Assembly (NCBI RefSeq): GCF_000146325.1
Contig: NZ_GL397067.1
Location: forward strand, 189,747-253,746
DNA length: 64,000 bases
From: Pediococcus acidilactici DSM 20284
GTDB taxonomy: Bacteria; Bacillota; Bacilli; Lactobacillales; Lactobacillaceae
Direction: 5' to 3'
The notes beneath the pieces were generated by a model. That model made no database searches and was not told the DNA's origin. It saw only the letters and a program-made list of their open reading frames with translations. The translations under genes were made by a program, and so were the position numbers. Numbering within the stretch: position 1 is the first letter of the stretch; the number at the start of each line of letters is the position of its first letter. Of the stretch, positions 1 through 8,227 are shown piece after piece.

Positions 1-110
1 CATCCCTTTCGTCGTTAACTTACAACTATAATTTTATCATTTTCAACTAGCTAAGCTAGTTATTAGCACGTATATCAATTTGCCAAGCTTAATGATAATA
101 TAAAAATGGC

Positions 111-129
111 GTAAGTGTGTTATACTTAC
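111..129. promoter_or_regulatory. Inverted repeat ahead of the first gene
   Basis: GTAAGT (111-116) and ACTTAC (124-129) form perfect 6-bp arms around a 7-base centre. The repeat overlaps a possible -10 hexamer TATACT (121-126), about 22 bases before the methylase start. It could be an operator or a small 5' UTR hairpin. I see no good -35, so the promoter reading is weak. Confidence 0.3.
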
Positions 130-150
130 AATTGGTAAGGAGATTAGATA

Positions 151-921
151 ATGTTAGAAAAGATTTCTTCTGTAAAAAATTCCAAGGTAAAGGAATGGGT
201 AAAGCTAAAGACTAATAATGGTCGCAAGAAGTACCGCCGTTTCTTTTTAGAAGGGCGTCATCCGGTAGAAACGGCGCTCGTTGAAGAACGTCAGTACGAG
301 TATTTAATTGTGGAGGAGGGATTTGACCTAGCAAGCTTAGAAGCTAACGTTGACGAAGATAAGTTAATTGTGGTTACTAAAGAAGTGTCTAAGCACATTG
401 CCGATACGGTACATGAGCAGGGAATCTTTTTGATTGGTTACGTGGAGGATGCGGTTTACGAAATGCCTAATGACACGACGGGGCAATGGCTGTTGTTAGA
501 TAACGTCCAAGATCCTGGAAACATTGGGACAATGGTGCGAACTGCTGACGCGGCCGGATTTACTGGCGTGATTTTTGGGAGCGGAACCGCTGACTTTTAC
601 AATCCGAAGATTCTACGGGCTATGCAAGGCAGCCAGTACCATTTACAATTAAAGCGGCTTAACCTACAAAAGTGGATTGAGGCTTGCCATCAAGCTCATC
701 AAGCCGTTTACGGTTCTATTTTAGACGAGCATGCCCAAAGTTACCGAGACATCGATGCTCCAAAAGATTTTTCCTTAATCATGGGTAACGAGGGGAACGG
801 GATGAGCCCTGAATTAGTTAAGGCTACCGATTGCAACCTTTACATTCCCATCAAGGGGAATGCTGAGTCCTTGAACGTGGCCGTAGCGGCGGGAGTTTTA
901 ATGTTTGGTTTAGTTAGTTAA
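151..921 (+). CDS. SpoU/TrmH-family RNA 2'-O-methyltransferase (YsgA-like)
   Basis: Predicted SAM-dependent 2'-O-ribose methyltransferase acting on rRNA or tRNA. The N-terminal about 100 residues look like the SpoU substrate-binding domain. The trefoil-knot methylase domain follows, with its three family motifs: NVQDPGNIGT (about 118-127), IMGNEGNGMS (about 210-219) and IPIKGNAESLNVAVAAG (about 232-248). At 256 aa it has family length. GGTAAGGAG precedes the ATG. It lies upstream of pheST, as the B. subtilis homologue ysgA does. The exact RNA target cannot be told from sequence. Confidence 0.9.
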   Translation: MLEKISSVKNSKVKEWVKLKTNNGRKKYRRFFLEGRHPVETALVEERQYEYLIVEEGFDLASLEANVDEDKLIVVTKEVSKHIADTVHEQGIFLIGYVEDAVYEMPNDTTGQWLLLDNVQDPGNIGTMVRTADAAGFTGVIFGSGTADFYNPKILRAMQGSQYHLQLKRLNLQKWIEACHQAHQAVYGSILDEHAQSYRDIDAPKDFSLIMGNEGNGMSPELVKATDCNLYIPIKGNAESLNVAVAAGVLMFGLVS

Positions 922-1018
922 GGTTTGGTTACATTTTCGGTTAATTTGCGTAAATGGCTTGATTAAAAAAAGTTTGCAGTTAATATTAGAGTAACTAACT
1001 AGCCAAAAGGAGCTTTAG

Positions 1019-1528
1019 ATGAAGGTATTGGATTGGGAAAATGATGCACAATATTTAGATTTAGTCGGCGATTTACTTGAAACAGACGAAGTACAACGAT
1101 TGAAAAACTATACGCAGCATCATAACGGAACCCGGTTGGATCATTGTATCCGGGTATCCTATGAAAGTTATTTATTGGCAAAAAAATTCCATTTAGACGT
1201 TCGCTCCACAGCGCGGGCGGGGTTATTGCACGATCTGTTTTACTATGATTGGCGGACGACCAAGTTTACGCTTGGTACCCATGCATTTATCCATCCCCGG
1301 GTTGCTTTACGAAATGCCGAAAAAATTACTACTTTAAATGACAAAGAAAAAGACATTATTTTAAAGCATATGTGGGGAGCTACAATTGCCCGTCCTAAGT
1401 ATGCAGAAAGCAGCATTGTCTCTCTTGTAGACGATGCCCAAGCAGTAAGTGAATATACGGACCACGTTCGGAAAAACTTGCGGCTTAAATTATTAGAGTA
1501 TAAAAATAAAGTGATTAAGTTGATTTAG
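1019..1528 (+). CDS. HD-domain hydrolase
   Basis: Small 169-aa cytoplasmic protein with an HD-superfamily metal-hydrolase signature. An early His lies in the segment RLDHCIRVS, the paired His-Asp in LLHDLFYYD, and further His/Asp residues follow (KHMWG, LVDDAQ). Such proteins are usually metal-dependent phosphohydrolases. The substrate is unknown. AAAAGGAGC lies just upstream of the ATG. The stop is 18 bases before the HxlR regulator, so the two are probably co-transcribed. Confidence 0.8.
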   Translation: MKVLDWENDAQYLDLVGDLLETDEVQRLKNYTQHHNGTRLDHCIRVSYESYLLAKKFHLDVRSTARAGLLHDLFYYDWRTTKFTLGTHAFIHPRVALRNAEKITTLNDKEKDIILKHMWGATIARPKYAESSIVSLVDDAQAVSEYTDHVRKNLRLKLLEYKNKVIKLI

Positions 1529-1545
1529 TTAAAGAGGTTTTTGAT

Positions 1546-1878
1546 ATGCAAAATGTACACCAAAAAACACCAACTGATTTTGAACTTTGTCCAAAGTTTG
1601 AACACCTATTTGATATTTTAGGAAAGAAATGGAACGGTTTGATTTTAGAAGTGCTGACCAGTGCCGGTCCACAACGTTTTCGAGACCTATCACGTTCGGT
1701 AACGAAGTGTAGTGACCGGGTGTTGGTTGAGCGGTTAAAGAATTTGGAAGAAGAAGGATTGGTTGAACGATGTACCTATCAGGATTCTTCCTTAATTGAG
1801 TACCGCTTAACTGAAGAAGGCGAAGGGCTCCGGCCAGTCTTAGAAGCCGCGCATAAGTTTGCGGATTGTTGGTACTAA
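1546..1878 (+). CDS. HxlR-family winged-helix transcriptional regulator
   Basis: A 110-aa DNA-binding protein. The HxlR hallmarks are CPKFEHLFDILGKKWNGLIL near the N terminus, RFRDLSRSV.KCSDRVLVERLKNLEEEGLV as the recognition and wing region, and YRLTEEGEGLRPVLE at the end. HxlR proteins respond to redox or small electrophiles, often through the early Cys (here residue 16). The target is unknown. No redox enzyme is adjacent, and the upstream partner is the HD hydrolase. Start chosen at the ATG after AAAGAGGTTT. Confidence 0.88.
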   Translation: MQNVHQKTPTDFELCPKFEHLFDILGKKWNGLILEVLTSAGPQRFRDLSRSVTKCSDRVLVERLKNLEEEGLVERCTYQDSSLIEYRLTEEGEGLRPVLEAAHKFADCWY

Positions 1879-1885
1879 TTGACTA

Positions 1886-1914
1886 TTGACCTCGGCGAGG
1901 ATTTTAGTTAAAGT
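1886..1914 (+). promoter_or_regulatory. Promoter of the pheST T-box transcript
   Basis: TTGACC (1886-1891), a 17-base spacer and TAAAGT (1909-1914). This places the transcript start near 1921, just before the T-box stem I. Confidence 0.6.
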
Positions 1915-1920
1915 AGCTAA

Positions 1921-2137
1921 GTGAATACAATATCAAGCTAGAAGAGTAGTAGCCGGTTGAGATTAGTAGCCAGAGAAGAAGGGAAAGCTGAGAACCTTCG
2001 ATACTAGTTGCGGTGAATTCGCTTCGTTTTAGAATAGGCGGGTCGGCCACCCTTATGGGGCTAACCAAGTGTGCAAGTAATTGCAAACAAGGGTGGTACC
2101 GCGTTTAAAACGTCCCTTTTTTAGGGGGCGTTTTTTC
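1921..2137 (+). ncRNA. T-box leader controlling pheST
   Basis: The leader contains the T-box AAGGGTGGTACCGCG (2089-2103), which pairs with the free acceptor end of uncharged tRNA. A terminator hairpin follows directly (2107-2137, AAAACGTCCC pairing with GGGGCGTTTT, then a T run). A long stem-I region precedes it. A TTC triplet at about 2018-2020, after GAA, fits the specifier position and the downstream Phe-tRNA synthetase genes. The specifier assignment is inferred, not folded. When Phe-tRNA is uncharged the antiterminator forms and pheST is transcribed. Confidence 0.92.
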
Positions 2138-2159
2138 TTTGCAGAAAGGTGGAAAGATT

Positions 2160-3206
2160 ATGGGTTTACAGGACAAGTTAAAAGAACTAGAAGAAAAGGG
2201 CCTACAAGAAATTAAGGTCACGGATGAGTTATCAAAGTTAAATAAAATCCGGGTTAACTTATTAGGAAAAAAGGGACCGTTGACGGAAATCTTACGGGGG
2301 ATGCGCGATTTAAGTAAGGAAGAACGGCCTAAAGTGGGCCAATACGCTAACCAAATTCGTGATAACTTAAAGGAACAAATTGAAGCTCGAAAGGCGGAGT
2401 TAGAACAAGCAGCCCTCGACCGGCAATTAGCTAGCGAAACACTTGACGTAACTTTGCCAGGTTCACCCGTTCGCCAGGGCCAACCGCACGTTATCCAACA
2501 AATCATTGATAACTTGGAAGACCTCTTCTTAGGAATGGGTTACCAGATTGTGGAAGGTCCCGAAGTGGAATTGGATCGCTACAACTTTGAGATGTTAAAT
2601 TTGCCTAAGGACCATCCGGCACGCGATATGCAGGATACTTTTTACCTCACTGACGAAGTCTTAATGCGTTCGCAAACTTCTCCAGTACAAGCCCGGACAA
2701 TGGAAAAGCATGACTTTAGTATGGGACCGCTAAAAATGATTTCTCCAGGCGTGGTTTACCGGCGGGATACGGACGATGCAACTCATTCGCATCAATTCCA
2801 CCAAATCGAAGGATTGGTAATTGATAAAAACATTACCATGGGTGATTTGAAGGGGACATTGATTACGATGGCAAAGGAACTATTTGGCGATCGTTTTGAA
2901 GTTCGCCTGCGTCCTAGTTACTTTCCATTCACCGAACCATCGGTAGAAGCAGACGTAACGTGCTTTAACTGCATGGGCAAGGGTTGTTCAGTTTGCAAAA
3001 ATACCGGTTGGATTGAAGTGCTCGGTGCCGGAATGGTTCATCCTAACGTGCTTAAGATGGCCGGCGTCGATCCTGAAGAATACGGCGGGTTTGCCTTTGG
3101 ATTAGGTCCCGACCGATTTGCAATGTTGCGTTATGGAGTTGACGACATTCGGAACTTCTATTTAAACGACGTAAGATTTTTATCCCAGTTTGACAAGCGA
3201 GGTTAG
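2160..3206 (+). CDS. pheS: Phenylalanyl-tRNA synthetase alpha subunit
   Basis: Catalytic subunit of the alpha2-beta2 class II synthetase that charges tRNA-Phe. An N-terminal coiled coil (about 1-85) is followed by the class II catalytic core. Motif 2 is [21 protein letters not shown] (about 198-218) and motif 3 is [14 protein letters not shown] (about 310-323). At 348 aa it has normal length. The ATG at 2160 is preceded by AAAGGTGG; an upstream in-frame ATG at 2139 lies in the terminator tail and has no SD. pheT starts 6 bases after the stop. Controlled by the T-box leader. Confidence 0.97.
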   Translation: MGLQDKLKELEEKGLQEIKVTDELSKLNKIRVNLLGKKGPLTEILRGMRDLSKEERPKVGQYANQIRDNLKEQIEARKAELEQAALDRQLASETLDVTLPGSPVRQGQPHVIQQIIDNLEDLFLGMGYQIVEGPEVELDRYNFEMLNLPKDHPARDMQDTFYLTDEVLMRSQTSPVQARTMEKHDFSMGPLKMISPGVVYRRDTDDATHSHQFHQIEGLVIDKNITMGDLKGTLITMAKELFGDRFEVRLRPSYFPFTEPSVEADVTCFNCMGKGCSVCKNTGWIEVLGAGMVHPNVLKMAGVDPEEYGGFAFGLGPDRFAMLRYGVDDIRNFYLNDVRFLSQFDKRG

Positions 3207-3212
3207 TTAACA

Positions 3213-5645
3213 ATGAAACTTTCATATCAATGGTTATCCAAGTATTTGGATTTAAGCAACATCGAACCGCAAGATTTAGCTGAAAAAATTGAGCGGACTG
3301 CCGTGGAAGTCGATTCGGTTACGCGGTTAGATTATAAATTAAAGAAAATTGTGGTGGGCCACACTTTGGAAGTGGTTGATCACCCAGATTCAGACCACTT
3401 ACATATTTGCCAAGTTGACGTTGGCGAAGAAGAACCAATCCAAATTGTTTGTGGTGCGCCTAACATTGCTGCGGATCAAGACGTCATCGTGGCGTTACAC
3501 GGTTCACGAATTAAAGACAACGTTAAGATCAAACGCAGTAAAATGCGGGGTGTCCCTTCAAACGGAATGATTTGCGCATTGCAAGAAATTGGTTTTCCGG
3601 ATAGCGTGGTTCCTAAGAAGTACGTAGATGGCATTTACGTTTTCCCAGCTGATAGTAACGTTCATCCTGGTGATTCTGTCATGGAAGTTTTAGGGATGAA
3701 TGATGACGTCATCGATACTTCTGTAACTCCTAACCGGGGGGACATGTTCAGTATGAACGGAAACGCTCATGAAATCGCGGCCATTTTAGACCAAACGGCT
3801 CAGTTTGAGGCGGTTCCCGAAGTAACCAGCGTGACGGATGCAAAACTAAGTGACCAAATTAAAGTTGAGATTGCTGATGATCAACTTGCTCCGGTATATA
3901 AAATGCGTGGTATTGACCAAGTAAAGGTAACTGACAGCCCATTTTGGCTCCAAACCCTTTTAATGAAGGTCGGTATTCGACCAATCAATAACGTAGTGGA
4001 CGTTACTAACTACGTAATGTTGAAGTATGGTCAACCATTGCATGCATACGACCTCGACCAATTGCAAGGCAAGACGGTGGGCGTTGCTAAAGCTGAAGCG
4101 GACACCTCATTTACCACCCTTGATGGCGAAGAACGACAGCTCCGTGACGAAGATTTAGTAGTAACTGCAGATGGCCAACCAATTGCCTTAGCAGGGGTAA
4201 TGGGCGGCTTGACTTCGGAAGTGGAACCTACTACCAGTCGGGTTGTGCTAGAAGCAGCTATTTTTGATCCGATCAAGGTTCGTAAGACCGCTCGTTTCCA
4301 TAACTTGCACAGCGAAGCTTCGATGCGGTTTGAACGGGGGATTGATTACGGTGCCGTAACGGATGCGTTGAACGAGGCAGTTGCCTTGATTAGTGAATTT
4401 GGTAAGGGCCAAGCCTATCCGGATGAAGTCGTGGGCGCTGCAACCACTAAAGAACCAGCCAAGGTAGCAATTACGTTGGCTAAAATTAACCGGGTGTTGG
4501 GAACTACTCTAACGATTAGTGAAGTCGAAGCAATTTTTGCACGGCTTGGTTTTGCCGTAACCACTGATGAAAATGCGGAAACGTTTGAAGTAACCGTGCC
4601 AGTACGCCGTTGGGACATTCATTTACAAGCTGATCTTTTAGAAGAAATCGCCCGGATTTACGGTTATGATAACCTGCCTGTAACGCTACCAACCGGAGCT
4701 CCAACGGTGGGTCAATTAACCGAAAAGCAAAAAATCATGCGGAATTCACGGCAGATTTTAGAAGGGCTTGGTTTAACTCAAGCAATGAGTTATGGCTTAA
4801 CTACGGTTGCCAAGAGTCAAAACTTCTTAAAGCAAACGACTGAACCAGTTAAGGTAGCTTGGCCAATGACCTTGGATCACGAAGCTTTACGGATGAATTT
4901 AGTTAGTGGGCTGTTAGACGACGTTGCTTACAATCACGCGCGCTTTGTTGACGACGTGGCGCTATATGAACAAGGGCGGGTCTTTTATTCAGTTGAAGGA
5001 CAAGCTCAACCGCGAGAAGTGGAACATTTAGCAGGAGCAATTACCGGATCCTTACAAGCAACGACTTGGAACCAACCGCAACAAAACGTTTCCTTCTTTG
5101 ATGCCAAGGGAATTGTAGAAAAGTACCTCCAAAACATGGCGTTAGAAGGCCAGATTAAATACGTTGCTGACCAAGATCGCAAGGGAATGCACCCGGGTAG
5201 AACTGCGGACATTTACTTAGACGATCAGCTTATTGGATTTGTTGGTCAAGTTCACCCAACTACTGCGCAAGAATACAAGATCAACGAAACGTACGTATTT
5301 GAATTGAACTTAAGTAAAATTATTGATGCACCAAAGCAAATGCAACATTACGAAGTGATTTCCAAATATCCAGCAATTACCCGTGACGTGGCATTACTAG
5401 TGGCTGAAGAGGTTACTAACGAACAAGTATTGGACGTTATTCAAGGTACCAAGCAAAAATACCTAACGGACGTTAAATTATTTGACGTTTATGCTGGAAA
5501 TCATTTAGATGCGGGAACTAAATCGCTCGCCTACCAATTGACCTATCAAGATCGAAATGCTACTTTACAAGAGGATACCGTTAACCAGGAATTTGCGAAG
5601 GTAGTTGAACAATTAGAAACCCAATTAGGAGCAACAATTCGCTAA
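3213..5645 (+). CDS. pheT: Phenylalanyl-tRNA synthetase beta subunit
   Basis: The 810-aa tRNA-recognition and editing subunit. Visible domains are the N-terminal OB-fold tRNA-binding domain (about 40-150, HPDSDHLHICQVDVG), the B3/B4 editing region (about 210-390), the B5 domain (about 400-480, ending LLEEIARIYGYDNLP), a catalytic-like core, and the C-terminal ferredoxin-fold anticodon-binding domain (about 715-808, YPAITRDVALLV). Length is typical. It is translated in the pheST operon 6 bases after pheS. Confidence 0.97.
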   Translation: MKLSYQWLSKYLDLSNIEPQDLAEKIERTAVEVDSVTRLDYKLKKIVVGHTLEVVDHPDSDHLHICQVDVGEEEPIQIVCGAPNIAADQDVIVALHGSRIKDNVKIKRSKMRGVPSNGMICALQEIGFPDSVVPKKYVDGIYVFPADSNVHPGDSVMEVLGMNDDVIDTSVTPNRGDMFSMNGNAHEIAAILDQTAQFEAVPEVTSVTDAKLSDQIKVEIADDQLAPVYKMRGIDQVKVTDSPFWLQTLLMKVGIRPINNVVDVTNYVMLKYGQPLHAYDLDQLQGKTVGVAKAEADTSFTTLDGEERQLRDEDLVVTADGQPIALAGVMGGLTSEVEPTTSRVVLEAAIFDPIKVRKTARFHNLHSEASMRFERGIDYGAVTDALNEAVALISEFGKGQAYPDEVVGAATTKEPAKVAITLAKINRVLGTTLTISEVEAIFARLGFAVTTDENAETFEVTVPVRRWDIHLQADLLEEIARIYGYDNLPVTLPTGAPTVGQLTEKQKIMRNSRQILEGLGLTQAMSYGLTTVAKSQNFLKQTTEPVKVAWPMTLDHEALRMNLVSGLLDDVAYNHARFVDDVALYEQGRVFYSVEGQAQPREVEHLAGAITGSLQATTWNQPQQNVSFFDAKGIVEKYLQNMALEGQIKYVADQDRKGMHPGRTADIYLDDQLIGFVGQVHPTTAQEYKINETYVFELNLSKIIDAPKQMQHYEVISKYPAITRDVALLVAEEVTNEQVLDVIQGTKQKYLTDVKLFDVYAGNHLDAGTKSLAYQLTYQDRNATLQEDTVNQEFAKVVEQLETQLGATIR

Positions 5646-5729
5646 GGATTACAACTTGGTGACTTTAATGCACATTAAGGGATGATTTTGTATAATTACC
5701 AGTATTGTAAACGATAGGAGAATGAAATC

Positions 5730-6896
5730 TTGAATAATAACAGCAACGATTCTAATCAAAGTCGGCGGAGGCGGACTGATAATAGTCACGCTAATAAAAA
5801 CAGTCATCAAATTATCAAGTGGGTAATTAGTATTTTGGCGGTAGTAATTATTATTACTACCTTCATGGGCTACCGGTACTATAGCTCTTCACTTAAACCA
5901 TTAAACCCGCAAAGTAATAAACAGATTGAAGTGAACATTCCGATTGGTTCAACCGCTCGGGAAGTTGGCTCAATCTTGGAAAAGAAGCAGGTGGTTAAAA
6001 GCGGAGCCGTCTTTAACTATTACACGAAAAAGCAAAAGTTGAATAATTTTCAAGCTGGCTACTACGTTTTAAAGCCTTCGATGACTTTAAAGCAAATCGC
6101 TACTAAACTTGAAAAGGGCGGAGCGGCTGAACCAATTGCGCTAAACGGACCGCGGATCTTAATTAAAGAAGGCGAAAACATTGATCAAATTGCCAATTCA
6201 ATCGCCAAAGATTCGAAATACTTTACTAAAAAAGACTTCTTGAAGCTGATGAAGGATGAAAGTTTCATCAAGCAGTTAGCTAAGAAGTACCCTAAGTTGT
6301 TAGGTTCTGCAATGGATGCGCAGGGCGTTCGTTACCGTTTGGAAGGTTATCTTTTCCCGGCTAATTATTCAGTTAGCAAGGATACCAGTCTAAAAGACGT
6401 GGTCACCCAAATGGTTGCAAAAGAAGATGCCGTACTCCAACCTTACTACGGCAAAATCAAGGAAAAGGGCTTAACTGTCCAACAAACCTTGAGCATTGCG
6501 TCCTTAGTAGAAATGGAAGGTAGTAAAGCTAGCGACCGGACTAAGATTGCGGGCGTATTTTTGAACCGGATTAAACAAGGTGAAACACTCGGTTCTGACG
6601 TTTCGACCCGATATGCCGTAAAGAAATCGGCTACGGAAAATCTAACTGCATCGGATTTAGCAAACCCAAGCCCATATAACACCCGGGTAAGCACCGGTTA
6701 CATGCCTGGTCCGGTTGATAATCCAGGCGAAAACTCGATTTTGTCAGTAATTAATGCTGATACTAAAGATGGATACCTATACTTCTTTGCGGTAACTAAG
6801 AAGACTGGTGGCCATAAAGTTGGCGACGTCTTGTTCTATAAGGACTTTGATAAGTTTAATAATGACGTGGCAAAATACAATCCGGAAGGTAAATAG
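5730..6896 (+). CDS. mltG: Endolytic murein transglycosylase MltG (YceG-like)
   Basis: Membrane-anchored lytic transglycosylase that cleaves nascent peptidoglycan strands next to the elongation machinery. A basic, Asn/Ser-rich cytoplasmic tail (1-27) precedes one TM helix (about 28-48). An extracellular LysM-like region and the YceG domain follow. The family catalytic Glu lies in SLVEMEGS (by alignment Glu261), followed by KIAGVFLNRI and the conserved SPYNTR motif. The start is TTG at 5730, because AGGAG sits 9 bases upstream and the nearby ATG is out of frame. udk follows after 15 bases. Confidence 0.94.
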   Translation: MNNNSNDSNQSRRRRTDNSHANKNSHQIIKWVISILAVVIIITTFMGYRYYSSSLKPLNPQSNKQIEVNIPIGSTAREVGSILEKKQVVKSGAVFNYYTKKQKLNNFQAGYYVLKPSMTLKQIATKLEKGGAAEPIALNGPRILIKEGENIDQIANSIAKDSKYFTKKDFLKLMKDESFIKQLAKKYPKLLGSAMDAQGVRYRLEGYLFPANYSVSKDTSLKDVVTQMVAKEDAVLQPYYGKIKEKGLTVQQTLSIASLVEMEGSKASDRTKIAGVFLNRIKQGETLGSDVSTRYAVKKSATENLTASDLANPSPYNTRVSTGYMPGPVDNPGENSILSVINADTKDGYLYFFAVTKKTGGHKVGDVLFYKDFDKFNNDVAKYNPEGK

Positions 6897-6911
6897 TGAG
6901 GAATTAGATTA

Positions 6912-7568
6912 ATGAGTACGAAAAATAGTCCAATTATTATTGGGGTAACCGGAGGATCTGGAAGCGGGAAAACAACCGTTAGTAAGAAAATTCTTGAACA
7001 ACTTGATGGACACTCAATTTCAATTATCCAACAGGATTCTTATTATAAGGATCAAGCGGGAATGACTATGGAAGAGCGGCGTGCGGTTAACTATGACCAT
7101 CCGTTAGCTTTTGATTCAGATTTGTTGTATCAACATTTGAAAATGCTCAAACAGCGACAAGCGATTGACGTTCCGGTTTACGATTATACGATTTCAACCC
7201 GAAGTCCCGAGGTGATTCATCAGGAACCTACGGACGTGGTCATCTTAGAAGGAATTTTGATTTTAAGTGACGAACGCATTCGTGATATGCTGGATATCAA
7301 GGTTTACGTCGATACGGATGACGACATTCGGATTATTCGGCGTATTGAGCGAGATACCCAGGAACGGGGGCGCTCCCTAGAATCAATCATTACCCAGTAT
7401 TTAACCGGGGTTAAACCGATGTATCATCAATTCATTGAACCAACTAAACGCTATGCTGATCTTATCGTTCCCGAAGGTGGGGAAAATAGCGTAGCAATTG
7501 ATTTGTTAGTAACCAAAGTTCGCGATATTCTTGCACATGCAGGTCGCGACCGACAATATAATAAATAA
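6912..7568 (+). CDS. udk: Uridine kinase
   Basis: Phosphorylates uridine and cytidine to UMP and CMP in pyrimidine salvage. It has a Walker A motif GGSGSGKTT (14-22), DSYYKD (the nucleoside-binding segment), [18 protein letters not shown], and the lid segment [13 protein letters not shown]. The 218-aa length is usual. It lies in a cluster mltG-udk-greA with short gaps, an order seen in other lactobacilli and bacilli. Confidence 0.96.
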   Translation: MSTKNSPIIIGVTGGSGSGKTTVSKKILEQLDGHSISIIQQDSYYKDQAGMTMEERRAVNYDHPLAFDSDLLYQHLKMLKQRQAIDVPVYDYTISTRSPEVIHQEPTDVVILEGILILSDERIRDMLDIKVYVDTDDDIRIIRRIERDTQERGRSLESIITQYLTGVKPMYHQFIEPTKRYADLIVPEGGENSVAIDLLVTKVRDILAHAGRDRQYNK

Positions 7569-7584
7569 TTTTTGAGGTGAAAGA

Positions 7585-8070
7585 ATGGCAGACGAAAAAA
7601 GATATCCAATGACTTTGGATGGTAAGCAAAAGTTAGAAGAAGAGTTAGAAACTTTAAAAACGGAAACTCGGCCACAAGTAATCGAACGGATTAAGATCGC
7701 CCGTAGCTTTGGAGATTTATCTGAAAACTCAGAATATGAATCAGCTAAGGACGAACAAAGCATGGTGGAAAGCCGAATTAACACGATTGAACACATGCTT
7801 CACTATGCTGAAATTATCGATGACGAAGCGATTGATAGTAACGAAGTTTCCCTAGGCCGGGTTGTAGAGTTCCAAGAACTTCCTGATGAAGAACCCGAAG
7901 AATACACCATCGTGGGTGCTGCTGAAGCAGATCCGATGTCTGGTAAGATTTCAAATGATTCACCAATTGCTAAGGGATTGTTAGGTAAGAAGGTTGGCGA
8001 CGTAGTCACAATCGCTACACCAGGCGGCGATATGAAGGTAAAGATTTTGACTGTTAAGAGTGCGGAGTAG
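7585..8070 (+). CDS. greA: Transcription elongation factor GreA
   Basis: Rescues backtracked RNA polymerase by stimulating transcript cleavage. The N-terminal coiled coil (about 10-75) contains [22 protein letters not shown], carrying the acidic tip residues (D and E of GDLSENSEY). The C-terminal FKBP-like domain ends with [14 protein letters not shown]. It is 161 aa long, and GAGGTG precedes the ATG. It is the last gene of the mltG-udk-greA run; a strong terminator follows. Confidence 0.97.
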   Translation: MADEKRYPMTLDGKQKLEEELETLKTETRPQVIERIKIARSFGDLSENSEYESAKDEQSMVESRINTIEHMLHYAEIIDDEAIDSNEVSLGRVVEFQELPDEEPEEYTIVGAAEADPMSGKISNDSPIAKGLLGKKVGDVVTIATPGGDMKVKILTVKSAE

Positions 8071-8099
8071 TTTTTAAACTTTCAATATATCAATGATAA

Positions 8100-8144
8100 A
8101 AAAGGACTAAATCTTGAGGTGTTACTCAGATTTAGTCCTTTTTA
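8100..8144 (+). terminator. Terminator after greA
   Basis: AAAGGACTAAATCTTGAG and its near complement CTCAGATTTAGTCCTTT form a long stem with a short loop, followed by T residues. Confidence 0.9.
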
Positions 8145-8173
8145 GTTAGTTTTTTATTATTAACTTAACTAGG

Positions 8174-8227
8174 AAAATAAAAGGGAGATTAGGGTCCTTG
8201 TGAATTCTAATCTCCTTTGTTTTATTT
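8174..8227. terminator. Second, bidirectional hairpin between greA and yfhO
   Basis: AGGAGATTAG and CTAATCTCCTT arms lie between an A-rich left flank and a T-rich right flank. It can terminate the minus-strand yfhO transcript and any plus-strand read-through. It runs into the last codons of the minus-strand gene. Confidence 0.75.

Noticed and set aside
1921-2100. A small minus-strand ORF (1904-2086) in the T-box leader
   Set aside because: The region is a structured leader RNA, and the ORF has no SD and no recognisable product.
2105-2506. A 133-codon open frame antisense to the start of pheS
   Set aside because: It has no ribosome site or recognisable protein, lies fully opposite a certain gene, and runs into the T-box terminator.
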